Of a stretch of 46,796 nucleotides of DNA, positions 17,229 through 24,109 are shown in pieces. Within the stretch, counting starts at the first letter, position 1; each line of letters begins with the position of its first letter. Origin of the DNA: a virus; IMG/VR virus record IMGVR_UViG_3300001213_000009, positions 1-46,796 of that record; one strand, given 5' to 3'. The notes beneath the pieces were generated by a model, which made no database searches, was not told the DNA's origin, and saw only the letters and a program-made list of their open reading frames with translations. The position numbers and the translations under genes are program-made.

Positions 17229-17234
17229 CTCCGT

Positions 17235-17804
17235 TTAGGCGGCTGCAAAAATCTCAGTCACCTTGTCCACCATGTAATCGGTCGCCTCATCGCTGATGTC
17301 GAGATACATCTGTGTCACTTTCAAATCCTCGTGACCGAGGAACTTTGAGATAAGAGGAACGGGCACGCCACGCTTGTACATAATTGTCGCTCCCGTCTTA
17401 CGCCAACGATGCAGGTTGAATCCCGTGAGCCCGTCACGCTTGGCAATCGCTTGACACTTCTTGAGGAAGTGTCCCTCAACATGACCGAAGGTGTTGGGGA
17501 ACAGTAGGTCGTGTTCCTGCTTGCCTTCGCAGTACACCTTCAGCTTCTCCATCACTTCCGGTTGAAGGGCAAGCGGTCCGGTCAAGCGGTGCGGGGTCGG
17601 AAGATTCCCATGCCTCGTTGGTTCATGGTGGACATAGCGGTCGGATTTGAGGCGAGTGCGAAGGAATCGTCTGTAACGCTCCCAGTACCCTTGGTCAACT
17701 TGATTGAGCGGAGTGATGCCGTCGAACTCCAGCATGTAGCCAAGGCGGTGAGTGTATGCGTTGAGCGTCTTGGGTGACGCACCATACCCGTGAATTGGGG
17801 GCAC
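17235..17804 (-). CDS. Tyrosine recombinase (integrase), lacking first catalytic box
   Basis: The minus-strand frame starts at GTG 17804 and gives 189 residues. The C-terminal half has the box II signature H132-x-x-R135, LGH with H158 and the nucleophile Y167, in FLGHEDLKVTQMYLD. The N-terminal 50 residues look like the core-binding helical domain. Between them, where about 100 residues with the first catalytic arginine should be, only a short linker is found. Family members usually have 300 to 400 residues, so this one has lost part of the catalytic domain and is probably inactive or a relic. Its apparent start lies inside a terminator hairpin at 17799-17826. It might still act as a DNA-binding protein. 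Confidence 0.75.
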   Translation of the reverse strand: MPPIHGYGASPKTLNAYTHRLGYMLEFDGITPLNQVDQGYWERYRRFLRTRLKSDRYVHHEPTRHGNLPTPHRLTGPLALQPEVMEKLKVYCEGKQEHDLLFPNTFGHVEGHFLKKCQAIAKRDGLTGFNLHRWRKTGATIMYKRGVPVPLISKFLGHEDLKVTQMYLDISDEATDYMVDKVTEIFAAA

Positions 17805-17826
17805 CTTATGGGTGCCCTCCCTTTTT
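17799..17826 (+). terminator. Intrinsic terminator over the 5' end of the integrase
   Basis: A seven to eight base-pair stem (17799-17805 with 17811-17817) is followed by CCTCCCTTTTT on the plus strand. No plus-strand gene ends just before it; it overlaps the integrase start codon, so it may have arrived with a rearrangement that truncated that gene. Confidence 0.65.
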
Positions 17827-17853
17827 GGTGCTGAAAATAATTTTCCAGAATAC

Positions 17854-17883
17854 TAGCCAAAACCAAGTACACCCCGGTATACT
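17854..17883 (+). promoter_or_regulatory. Phage promoter P1 (TAGCCA-N18-TATACT)
   Basis: Boxes lie at 17854-17859 and 17878-17883, with an A/T-rich stretch before. The predicted start is 17890, the first base of the structured non-coding region. No open frame follows, so this copy appears to drive an RNA. Confidence 0.8.
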
Positions 17884-17889
17884 GTAACT

Positions 17890-18400
17890 AGAGACCGGAA
17901 GGGCTTCATAAGAAGTGGCTCCGGGCGGGGGTTTGGCGGAACCCTTTAACAAAATCCGCCGTTTTATGGGGAGCATGGTTGCCTGAGCTATCGAGGGTGT
18001 ACAACCACGTTAGTTTGGTCGTGGGTCTGATTCCCACACGTCCCCACCAAAATTTGACAAGACGGCGGGTAAGAGTCCTACTGTCCGAAAGGGTGGTGCC
18101 CAATGTTCGGTGGTGAGCCTATCCAGTAATGGATACAGCATCATGGTAGCGTAACGTTGCGTTACTCACCACCTGTAGTCGGCGGAGGCAGGGACTCCTT
18201 AAGGGGGAACGCAGTTGCAACTGATAGCCCTCGGCGTAAAGCTTTGCTCCAATGTTTGTCTGGTGTATCGCTGGACGAGCCCCAACCAGATTGGCTCGAT
18301 TACACTGGATGATTCAGTTTCGGGGAAGGAATGAAGGAGTCCGCAGTATGGCATGGCCGTGAGGCGTAGCCATCCGACACGGCTTACCACCTTCCCCGAG
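17890..18400 (+). ncRNA. Structured non-coding RNA region, about 510 bases
   Basis: No convincing gene is present on either strand between promoters P1 and P2. The stretch is packed with perfect stems: 17895-17899 with 17920-17924; 17935-17940 with 17955-17960; 18073-18078 with 18192-18197, which encloses 18085-18089/18106-18110, 18109-18117/18165-18173 (nine pairs) and inner hairpins 18120-18125/18130-18135 and 18151-18156/18160-18165; 18263-18267/18301-18305 around 18276-18281/18293-18298; and 18321-18329/18390-18398 (nine pairs). This multi-branched layout and the dedicated promoter suggest one or more large phage RNAs, comparable in scale to the ROOL and GOLLD classes, although I see no sequence match to them. 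There is no clear terminator. Confidence 0.55.
17968..18049 (+). other. tRNA-like 3' half within the RNA region
   Basis: The stretch starts GGGGA and ends TCCCCACCA. It includes a five-pair stem GTGGG/CCCAC (18021-18025 with 18033-18037) around a seven-base loop TCTGATT, like a T arm with two bases swapped from the usual TTCGATT. Acceptor pairing holds for five pairs and fails for two, and no proper anticodon arm forms. It is either a decayed tRNA, a tRNA-like part of the larger RNA, or an attachment site copied from a host tRNA 3' end. Confidence 0.35.
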
Positions 18401-18439
18401 AATCCTCTCAGACCCCCTCAAAAAATTCCCAAAAAATAC

Positions 18440-18469
18440 TAGCCAATCTTGTGTATCCTCCCGTATACT
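18440..18469 (+). promoter_or_regulatory. Phage promoter P2 (TAGCCA-N18-TATACT)
   Basis: Boxes lie at 18440-18445 and 18464-18469. The ATG of the next gene begins exactly seven bases after the -10 box, so the mRNA should start at the start codon. Confidence 0.82.
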
Positions 18470-18475
18470 ACGAGC

Positions 18476-18739
18476 ATGAACAACAATATTGTGTTCGTCG
18501 TAGAAATTCCGCTGACTGAGAAGAACAACGTCGTCACCTACAACGTCAGTAAAGACGCCGGTTTGAAGGTGAAAGATGTGACTAACCAACTACGTGAAGC
18601 GGTCGAAGCCGCCTTTCCGGGCATCGAAGGGGTGCAGGTACGCTGCCGTCAAAACCCCGATTGGCACGAGATTATGCGCCAACGAGAGGCTTCCAAGAAT
18701 CGCTCCGGCTTCTTTCAGAGGGTGTTTGGGAGAGCCTAA
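18476..18739 (+). CDS. Small phage protein from a leaderless mRNA
   Basis: ATG 18476 is chosen because it lies at the predicted transcription start of P2; the upstream in-frame start at 18449 falls inside the promoter. The product has 87 residues. It opens with a beta strand IVFVVEIPLT, then a helical stretch with VTNQLREAVEAAFPGIEGVQV and ends in basic residues. The alternation of strand, helix and strand suggests a small ferredoxin-like or RAGNYA-type fold, but no family was recognised. No Shine-Dalgarno site exists before it. Confidence 0.7.
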   Translation: MNNNIVFVVEIPLTEKNNVVTYNVSKDAGLKVKDVTNQLREAVEAAFPGIEGVQVRCRQNPDWHEIMRQREASKNRSGFFQRVFGRA

Positions 18740-18769
18740 ATTTAATTTTTGGGAATTTTCGAGAATGGG

Positions 18770-18799
18770 TAGCCAAAACCACAGAGGTTGAGGTATTAT
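18770..18799 (+). promoter_or_regulatory. Phage promoter P3 (TAGCCA-N18-TATTAT variant)
   Basis: TAGCCA at 18770-18775 and TATTAT at 18794-18799 keep the same 18-base spacing. Unlike the other protein-coding copies no start codon lies seven bases on; a leader of about 75 bases leads to the gene at 18882. Confidence 0.65.
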
Positions 18800-18881
18800 G
18801 ATTCTCACAGGGAAGTAAAGGCGGGGAGTGGCGCAATGGCGCAACGCAAAGACGAGCGTATCGTCCGAGGGAGAAGAAGTG

Positions 18882-19748
18882 ATGAGTAAATTTTGGGAAA
18901 ACGATAATGGTAAAACGCAACGTTACATTGAGACCATCACCCCCGCGATTGCGCGAGAGTTGATTGACAATCTTGATGTACGACTGGCTGCTGACGGCCT
19001 TCTTCGCCGTCCCGTAAACCGGGCGCGGGTGAAGATGTATGCCGAGATGATTCGGCGTGGCGAGTGGGAGCCCATGCTCTCGCAGATTCACTTAACCGGC
19101 AAGGGTGCAGCCCTAAACGGCCAGCATCGTTTGCTTGGCGTCATTGACGCCGACAAGTCCATCACTTGCGATGTGGTGAAGAATACGCCACCCGAGTGGT
19201 ACGACCGTTTCGACACCGGCCACCGCACCCATGAGGACAACATCACCATCAGCGGTGCTGCCGACCCCCGCATCAAGAAGTCCCTCATTCCTCTGGTGTA
19301 CGCCAGCTTCAATGGCACCATCCGCTCCTACAAGGTTGATGAAGTCCCTCCGACCGTCGTCAAGGAAATCTCCCGTGACTACGAAAAGGAACTGGACACG
19401 GCCATTGCCTTTGCGAAGGGGTCAGACTTCAAGCCCATCTTCGTCGCCTTCATGTACTTCCACTTGAACCGGGTTGGCTATCTGAAGAAGTGCCTGCCTT
19501 TCCTCCAGCAGTTCAAGGACGGCACGAACCTGTCGAAGTCTGACCCTGCGTATAAGCTGCGGAGGCAGATTCAGGTGCTCAGCCGCAACATCCGCAATAA
19601 GGAATTGTTGGCGAAGCTGTTTCACATTTGCAACCGCATCGTCAACGATGAACCGATTGGCAATCTCATCGCCGACTGGAAGTACACCATCGAAAAGAAG
19701 CAGCCGAAGACGACCAAGAAGCATAAGGCATTCGCCGCCCACGCTTAG
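18882..19748 (+). CDS. ParB/Srx-fold phage protein
   Basis: ATG 18882 with GGGAGAAG upstream is preferred to GTG 18828. The 288-residue product contains the motif ALNGQHRLLGVIDADKSI followed by YDRFDTGHRTHEDN. These are hallmarks of phage proteins with a ParB/sulfiredoxin-like core (a GQHR loop and a downstream D-x-G-x-R-T). The N-terminal 80 residues are helical with VKMYAEMIRRGEWEP, and the C-terminal part is helical and basic. The role in phages is not established; relatives are found in early or middle regions and may bind nucleotides or DNA. A perfect inverted repeat lies directly after the gene. Confidence 0.75.
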   Translation: MSKFWENDNGKTQRYIETITPAIARELIDNLDVRLAADGLLRRPVNRARVKMYAEMIRRGEWEPMLSQIHLTGKGAALNGQHRLLGVIDADKSITCDVVKNTPPEWYDRFDTGHRTHEDNITISGAADPRIKKSLIPLVYASFNGTIRSYKVDEVPPTVVKEISRDYEKELDTAIAFAKGSDFKPIFVAFMYFHLNRVGYLKKCLPFLQQFKDGTNLSKSDPAYKLRRQIQVLSRNIRNKELLAKLFHICNRIVNDEPIGNLIADWKYTIEKKQPKTTKKHKAFAAHA

Positions 19749-19759
19749 CCGCAAACCAT

Positions 19760-19798
19760 GGTACCAGTGTTGAACATGGGGTGTACAGCACTGGTACC
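19760..19798 (+). repeat. Perfect ten-base inverted repeat between genes
   Basis: GGTACCAGTG (19760-19769) and CACTGGTACC (19789-19798) are exact reverse complements separated by 19 bases. There is no T run, so a simple terminator is unlikely. It lies 38 bases before the start of the AT-hook-like gene and could be an operator or an mRNA hairpin. Confidence 0.75.
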
Positions 19799-19835
19799 TC
19801 AACTTAAGTACCGACCTATCGCTAGGAGAAAGAAA

Positions 19836-20897
19836 ATGACAAAGGTTGGAAGACCACGCAAAGTCGTAGAGGTTCCTACAGAGGGGCCCCTTAGCAAGTT
19901 CGAGGACAAGTTTGAACTTACCGCCTACACCGAAAAGTACATGCGGTACTCGACGTTGAAGCACCTGCTTGACACCCGCATTGACGCCGCTGCCAACGAA
20001 ACCTTCGTCAAGGAACTGATTGCGAAGTGGGGCGGAGACAAGTCTCGGGCGCTTGAAGACCTCTTCAAGTATCCGATTGAGGCAACTGGCGACGGCGTTC
20101 TTGTAGTTGGCCGTGCTGCTGCTCGTGCCTACGCAAACATCCTCACCACCCGTGACGACCCTGACCCCGAAATTCCAATCCTGACCTACGACAACATTCC
20201 CAACTACGACAAGTTGAGCGACAACGAGAAGTTGGGTCTACGTCTGTATGCCATGAAGCGCGACCATCGCGACGACGACATGCGTCGTGGCTTGAGCGAA
20301 CAGGACAAGCTGTGGAACATCCGCCAGTTCGTTTCTCAAGGCTGGAGCAAGGAACGTGTTCTGTCTGCGGCTGCTGAGATTGGCATCGCTGAGTGGAAGG
20401 CCGAAGACCTTTACCGCAAGGCGAAGAATAGCATCACGAACATCGCCATCGCCAACGTCCGCAAGGAAATGGCCGAACTCCGGACTGCGAAGAAGCCGGT
20501 CAACGTGGACAAGCTGTGCGAGAAGCACGGTCTCGACTCGAAGAAGTATTCGGACTCGATTGTCAACCCGCAGCGTCGTGGGGCACGGACAGCGGCTCTC
20601 AACAACTTGGTCAAGAAGCAGCGTTGGATTGCCAAGTCCCCGGCCAAGACACCGTTCTCCGGTGGCACTCCGCAGAGCCTTGCGAACGGCAACCTCGACT
20701 GGTACCGCCGCTCCGTTCAGGACATGCTCGACCCCGGCGAGAAGGCGTTGTCGGGTGAAACGTTCCTCGCTCTGACTCGCCAGCACTTCGCTGCTGCCGC
20801 TGCCGCTGCCAAGTTTTGGGGTGATGCTCTCAGCCGTGCGGAGGCCGAGGTTCTCAAGTTGGGCTCGACACGCAAGGTTCGTGCAGCCACGGTATAA
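19836..20897 (+). CDS. DNA-binding protein with N-terminal AT-hook-like motif
   Basis: ATG 19836 with AGGAG upstream is chosen over ATG 19758, which lies in the inverted repeat. The product has 353 residues. KVGRPRKVVEV at the N-terminus matches the GRP core of AT hooks. The middle is helical with RDDDMRRGLSEQDKLWN, WSKERVLSAAAEIGI, a probable helix-turn-helix (KPVNVDKLCEKHGLD and KYSDSIVNPQRRG), and the C-terminus is alanine-rich. Its place after a ParB-like gene suggests DNA segregation, replication or regulation, but the sequence does not settle which. It ends before a strong UUCG terminator. Confidence 0.65.
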   Translation: MTKVGRPRKVVEVPTEGPLSKFEDKFELTAYTEKYMRYSTLKHLLDTRIDAAANETFVKELIAKWGGDKSRALEDLFKYPIEATGDGVLVVGRAAARAYANILTTRDDPDPEIPILTYDNIPNYDKLSDNEKLGLRLYAMKRDHRDDDMRRGLSEQDKLWNIRQFVSQGWSKERVLSAAAEIGIAEWKAEDLYRKAKNSITNIAIANVRKEMAELRTAKKPVNVDKLCEKHGLDSKKYSDSIVNPQRRGARTAALNNLVKKQRWIAKSPAKTPFSGGTPQSLANGNLDWYRRSVQDMLDPGEKALSGETFLALTRQHFAAAAAAAKFWGDALSRAEAEVLKLGSTRKVRAATV

Positions 20898-20919
20898 CGG
20901 TCGTCCGCAACATTCTACA

Positions 20920-20946
20920 GGGCTCCCTTCGGGGAGCCTTCCTTTT
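20920..20946 (+). terminator. Intrinsic terminator with UUCG loop
   Basis: A seven base-pair stem (20921-20927 with 20932-20938) closed by TTCG is followed by TTCCTTTTG. It ends the ParB-like/AT-hook unit. Confidence 0.88.
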
Positions 20947-20993
20947 GGGTATTAGCTATAGAGTCTACTACCTGAAAGGTATCCTATACCCTA

Positions 20994-22058
20994 GTGAAGT
21001 GTCATCAACGCAAAATCAGAGAAGCAGCGGCCCTCACAGAGATTGACGACCCCGAAGCGTTGGAAGCCGCTAAGGACATCAAGAATGCTGTCGTTCGTGA
21101 AATTGACCGCAAGACCGCTGAGTCTGTTATCCTGAAATATGAGTGGTTGGGTAACATGGGCAACTCGGCTCGTTACTTCGGCATCTACTTCAAACATCCT
21201 ACCACAGGTTCTGAGTATCTTGCCGGGGTCAACTGCTTCGGGCATCCGGGTTCTATATCCATCAATCAAATCTGTGGCAAGGAACACGTCGAAAAAATTT
21301 ACTGGTTGGCACGCGGGGCCTGCGTTCATTTCGCTCACCCCCATGCGGGTAGTCTACTTACCACTGAGGCTTGTAAGTTATTCGGAAAACCGTGGAAGAC
21401 TCGCGATGGGAAAGACATGCCAGCTAAGTTTGTATTTGTGGCTACAGCGGACAGTGACGCCGGAGAATGTGGTACAATTTATCAAGCTTGCAATTGGTTT
21501 TATGTGGGCAAGACAACCTCTGACCGGATGTTTCTCAAGGATGGTATGCCAAAGGAATTAGCTAAGAGTTATCGTGTGTTGGTTAAGGGTCCGTTGCGTA
21601 ATCGCACGGGTCGGGTGGAAACCGCAGACCCGGACGGTCGGCGTCACTTCCTGATTGATGGCGAGAAATACTACTGCGGAGACACATTGCCTGACGGCTG
21701 TAACCTCGTCGGCTCCCCGGCGTATCCATTCAAGGTCAAAGCGAAGTATGGAAAGACCATGAAGGAAGCGGAAGCGAATCGGTTGAAAGAAATTCTAGCT
21801 GAAGGTTGGAAGCCAATTCCGGGAAATCCAAAATATATGTACTGCGGAATCTACTCCGATGGTACCATCAAGGGTAAGAAGCAACGGAAGGAACTCATCG
21901 AAGCTTTGAAGAACCACAAGATGAAGGGCAAGGATTTTCTTCCATACCCAAAGCGTAAAGATGCGGCCAAGCACACGGGTGTGACGGCAGACATGCTCAG
22001 CAATGAGTCCACCGCCGAGGGCGGGGTTCAAGTCCCCGAGGCCGCTCCAAGCCTATAG
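20994..22058 (+). CDS. Mom-like DNA-modification (acyltransferase-type) protein
   Basis: The 354-residue product shows the core of phage Mom-type proteins: ILKYEWLG near residue 50, an aromatic GIYFKH strand, EYLAGVNCFGHPG, WLARGACVHFAHPHAGS and YADS-like FVATADSDAGECGTIYQACNWFYVGK. Mu Mom is an adenine-modifying enzyme of GNAT ancestry that hides phage DNA from restriction. Family members are usually 200 to 250 residues, and this one has an extra basic C-terminal 100 residues. The start is GTG with no Shine-Dalgarno site, but TATCCT and TATACC boxes stand just upstream, so a leaderless mRNA is possible. Substrate and product cannot be told from sequence. Confidence 0.65.
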   Translation: MKCHQRKIREAAALTEIDDPEALEAAKDIKNAVVREIDRKTAESVILKYEWLGNMGNSARYFGIYFKHPTTGSEYLAGVNCFGHPGSISINQICGKEHVEKIYWLARGACVHFAHPHAGSLLTTEACKLFGKPWKTRDGKDMPAKFVFVATADSDAGECGTIYQACNWFYVGKTTSDRMFLKDGMPKELAKSYRVLVKGPLRNRTGRVETADPDGRRHFLIDGEKYYCGDTLPDGCNLVGSPAYPFKVKAKYGKTMKEAEANRLKEILAEGWKPIPGNPKYMYCGIYSDGTIKGKKQRKELIEALKNHKMKGKDFLPYPKRKDAAKHTGVTADMLSNESTAEGGVQVPEAAPSL

Positions 22059-22067
22059 GAGCCACCG

Positions 22068-22523
22068 ATGAACCGCAGAGTATACTTCATCATCGCCATA
22101 CTGTCTGTTGTATACTTCCTCGCGGCGAAGGCCCTCCTCATCTACAACCAACACACCATTGAAAGCCTTGGTGCCGAAGTTCGCATCGACTGGCCCACAG
22201 CCCAACTCCCGCCCTGCTCTGCGAACGTTAAGGTCAACTGTACCCTGTCTCTCAACATCGTAGCGTACCGGCAGGATGGTGCCATGCTAACTGTGGCTCG
22301 TGCTCTGCCCCCAACGGCCACGGGTGTGGAAGCCATAATGCCTGAGGGGCTCTACGATATTTGGGTAACGGCTTCCGGGCGTGACTCCAGCGGGAACTTC
22401 ACCGTGATGCTCTCGTCTATCAAGGCAATCGAAATCACACGTGAGGGGAGCAAATCTTCCGACGACCCCGCCCCGGTGGATACTCCTGCCCCGGCTGGTG
22501 ACCCCACCTTGGACAAGACCTAA
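22068..22523 (+). CDS. Membrane-anchored protein with extracellular beta domain
   Basis: The 151-residue product has TAGGAGCC upstream of the ATG. Residues 5-26 form one hydrophobic segment after two arginines, typical of an inner-membrane signal anchor with the C-terminus outside. The part outside carries a Cys pair (PPCSANVKVNC), a beta-sandwich-like pattern with LSLNIVAYRQDG and LYDIWVTASGRDS, like a fibronectin type III or phage tail-type fold. The tail is Pro/Asp-rich. A role at the host envelope, such as superinfection exclusion or lysis control, is conceivable but not shown. Confidence 0.65.
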   Translation: MNRRVYFIIAILSVVYFLAAKALLIYNQHTIESLGAEVRIDWPTAQLPPCSANVKVNCTLSLNIVAYRQDGAMLTVARALPPTATGVEAIMPEGLYDIWVTASGRDSSGNFTVMLSSIKAIEITREGSKSSDDPAPVDTPAPAGDPTLDKT

Positions 22524-22541
22524 AATAAATTACCTGAAAAC

Positions 22542-22571
22542 TAGCCAAACCTTCGGTATGTTCCGTATACT
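22542..22571 (+). promoter_or_regulatory. Phage promoter P4 (TAGCCA-N18-TATACT)
   Basis: Boxes lie at 22542-22547 and 22566-22571. The next ATG is exactly seven bases after the -10 box, predicting a leaderless transcript. Confidence 0.82.
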
Positions 22572-22577
22572 GTAGGT

Positions 22578-22985
22578 ATGAAGACCTTGCAGATTACCAA
22601 GTCCAAGATTCTGATGTCCAAACACGATGGCATCGAGTGTGGCTACTACGTTGACCACAAGGTTTATGGCATCCTTCCCGGTTGCCGTAAGGAACAGCTT
22701 CTCTCCATCACGGCTATGACCGGCTACGTTTGGGTCAAGGCTCTGTTCAGCTACAACGGTAACGCCCACGTCCGCCCGTCTGACTGGCTGGCACTGGTCA
22801 AGGACTCCCCGGTCGAAGCCGAGCGTGTGTACCATGACTCCAACAAGCTGGAAATCACCCTTGAACTGGTGGAATTGGCTCGTCGTCAGGCGTCCCGCGT
22901 GGCCGACTGCCCCGCTATCCATGACACGACCCACGTTCGCCCCGGCTATGAGCCCACGTTTGACGAAATGACGAGGAAAGCATGA
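22578..22985 (+). CDS. Hypothetical protein from a leaderless mRNA
   Basis: The 135-residue protein starts at the predicted start site of P4 and has no Shine-Dalgarno site. The first half looks beta-rich with KSKILMSKHDGIECGYYVDHKVYGIL and a KEQLLSI helix; the second half is helical and charged. No motif was recognised. Its TGA overlaps the ATG of the next small membrane gene in an ATGA junction, so the two are coupled. Confidence 0.7.
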   Translation: MKTLQITKSKILMSKHDGIECGYYVDHKVYGILPGCRKEQLLSITAMTGYVWVKALFSYNGNAHVRPSDWLALVKDSPVEAERVYHDSNKLEITLELVELARRQASRVADCPAIHDTTHVRPGYEPTFDEMTRKA

Positions 22986-23134
22986 AAATTACCATCAACC
23001 CATTTGCGGTACTTGGCGGTCTGCTGGCTTGGCACTGGTTCGGATTCCACATGCTCATCGTTTTGGTTCTGGTAACCAGTAAGCTGACCCTTGAAGACGA
23101 CTCGGACTTCGGGTTCATAATCACTTTATGGTAA
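22982..23134 (+). CDS. Small membrane protein (50 residues)
   Basis: The gene overlaps the previous stop by ATGA. Residues 8-32 form one hydrophobic stretch (AVLGGLLAWHWFGFHMLIVL), so a single membrane helix is likely, followed by an acidic segment and a short hydrophobic end. The coupled start and clear membrane profile support a real gene. Function is unknown. Confidence 0.6.
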   Translation: MKITINPFAVLGGLLAWHWFGFHMLIVLVLVTSKLTLEDDSDFGFIITLW

Positions 23135-23151
23135 AATAATTTCTCAAAAAC

Positions 23152-23181
23152 TAGCCAAACTGGTGGTGTCGCCGGTATACT
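23152..23181 (+). promoter_or_regulatory. Phage promoter P5 (TAGCCA-N18-TATACT)
   Basis: Boxes lie at 23152-23157 and 23176-23181. A GTG stands exactly seven bases after the -10 box (23188), but a GGAGG with an ATG at 23203 follows closely, so either start could be used. Confidence 0.82.
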
Positions 23182-23202
23182 AGATGTGTGGAGGATTCAC
23201 CC

Positions 23203-23457
23203 ATGCTGAACGAGACCAGAGCAAGGCGTATCGCGAACCAGAAGCTGGCTGCAATGCCCGTCTACCACCCGTTCATCCCCACCGCCGACATCGACAACAT
23301 CCTGACCTCCGTGGGTCTCAATGCCATGGAACCTGCCATCTGGTGCGGACGCGAAGGACGCAGCAACGAGCAGGTCGGCCCCAAGTCGCACCTGACCATC
23401 ACGTGGTACAAGATGGAAGTGACCGGCGTCTACGAAATCGTCGCCTACGTATCCTAA
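23203..23457 (+). CDS. Hypothetical small protein
   Basis: ATG 23203 has GGAGG eight bases upstream (84 residues). An in-frame GTG at 23188 lies at the predicted transcription start and would give 89 residues. The protein has a helical N-terminus and a C-terminal beta hairpin (LTITWYKMEVTGVYEIVAYVS). Function unknown. The next gene follows with its own strong AAGGAGGG site. Confidence 0.68.
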   Translation: MLNETRARRIANQKLAAMPVYHPFIPTADIDNILTSVGLNAMEPAIWCGREGRSNEQVGPKSHLTITWYKMEVTGVYEIVAYVS

Positions 23458-23467
23458 GGAGGGCTTT

Positions 23468-23721
23468 GTGAGCAAAGTTACGGCAGCAACCATCAACAAA
23501 GCCCTCAGGCCAATGGCTACGCCTACTTCACTGACGGCAACGCCCCACTCTGGCCTGAATCCGGTGTTTACGTCAATCGAATCTCTGATATTCCTGACTT
23601 GCAATTCTGGTTGGATGCTCATTCCCGGCTGTCGGCGGCTTACGAAAACTCCCGCCTCCCGGCTGACCCGGATAATGACCCCACCGCCCCCATCAAAATC
23701 TTCTTCACCCGAAAGGATTGA
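23468..23721 (+). pseudogene. Phage small protein with internal deletion and frameshift
   Basis: GTG 23468 has AAGGAGGG five bases upstream and begins SKVTAATINKAL, a start I know from a conserved phage protein of about 75 residues. The natural continuation, NGYAYFTDGNAPLWPESGVYV, is present but in the frame one base earlier, and about a dozen residues normally found between the two parts are missing. So an out-of-frame deletion near 23505-23512 broke the gene, or a frameshift restores it. The downstream frame runs to a stop at 23721, three bases before the next gene. Confidence 0.6.
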
Positions 23722-23723
23722 TT

Positions 23724-24056
23724 ATGCCTTCTGCCAATCTGCAATCCGCAATGGACGCCCTGCGAGTTCTCAACCACGAGGAACTCACTGCCATTATGCC
23801 TTTCTACAAAAACCTGCTTTCGTTGAACCGTCGCGTGGCCGCAGCCGAGGCCGTCATGTCCCTCAAGGCTGGCGACCAAGTACGCCTCCACGGTATCCGC
23901 CCCAAGCACATGAACGGCTCTGAGGGTGAGGTCATTTCCGTCAAGCAGACCCGCGTTCTGGTCAAGTTTCCCGGCACCAAGTGGGCGTATGGCGTCACTG
24001 TCCCGGCAACCTGCCTGACCCTGATTGAGAATAAGGCGAAGTCGGCAACGGCGTAA
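23724..24056 (+). CDS. Protein with KOW/SH3-like beta barrel
   Basis: ATG 23724 follows AAAGGA by six bases (110 residues). The N-terminal 45 residues are helical. The C-terminal part, AGDQVRLHGIRPKHMNGSEG then EVISVKQTRVLVKF, shows the strand and glycine pattern of small SH3/KOW barrels that bind nucleic acid or ribosomes. Nothing else identifies it. It lies between two small genes and just before promoter P6. Confidence 0.7.
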   Translation: MPSANLQSAMDALRVLNHEELTAIMPFYKNLLSLNRRVAAAEAVMSLKAGDQVRLHGIRPKHMNGSEGEVISVKQTRVLVKFPGTKWAYGVTVPATCLTLIENKAKSATA

Positions 24057-24073
24057 ATTTTTCTTCCAAAAAC

Positions 24074-24103
24074 TAGCCAAACCCGTGTCATGCCCGGTAT
24101 ACT
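24074..24103 (+). promoter_or_regulatory. Phage promoter P6 (TAGCCA-N18-TATACT)
   Basis: Boxes lie at 24074-24079 and 24098-24103. The ATG at 24110 is exactly seven bases after the -10 box. Confidence 0.82.
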
Positions 24104-24109
24104 ATGAGC

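Noticed and set aside
17968-18049. Functional tRNA gene
   Set aside because: Two of seven acceptor pairs fail, the T loop is altered and no anticodon arm with seven-base loop can be drawn.
17906-18390. Short minus-strand frames in the structured RNA region
   Set aside because: They lack ribosome sites and recognisable motifs, and the stems run across them.
23184-23471. Frame of 95 residues starting at ATG 23184
   Set aside because: It is rich in His/Arg/Pro in the manner of an off-frame reading, and it overlaps the better 23203 frame, which has a ribosome site.
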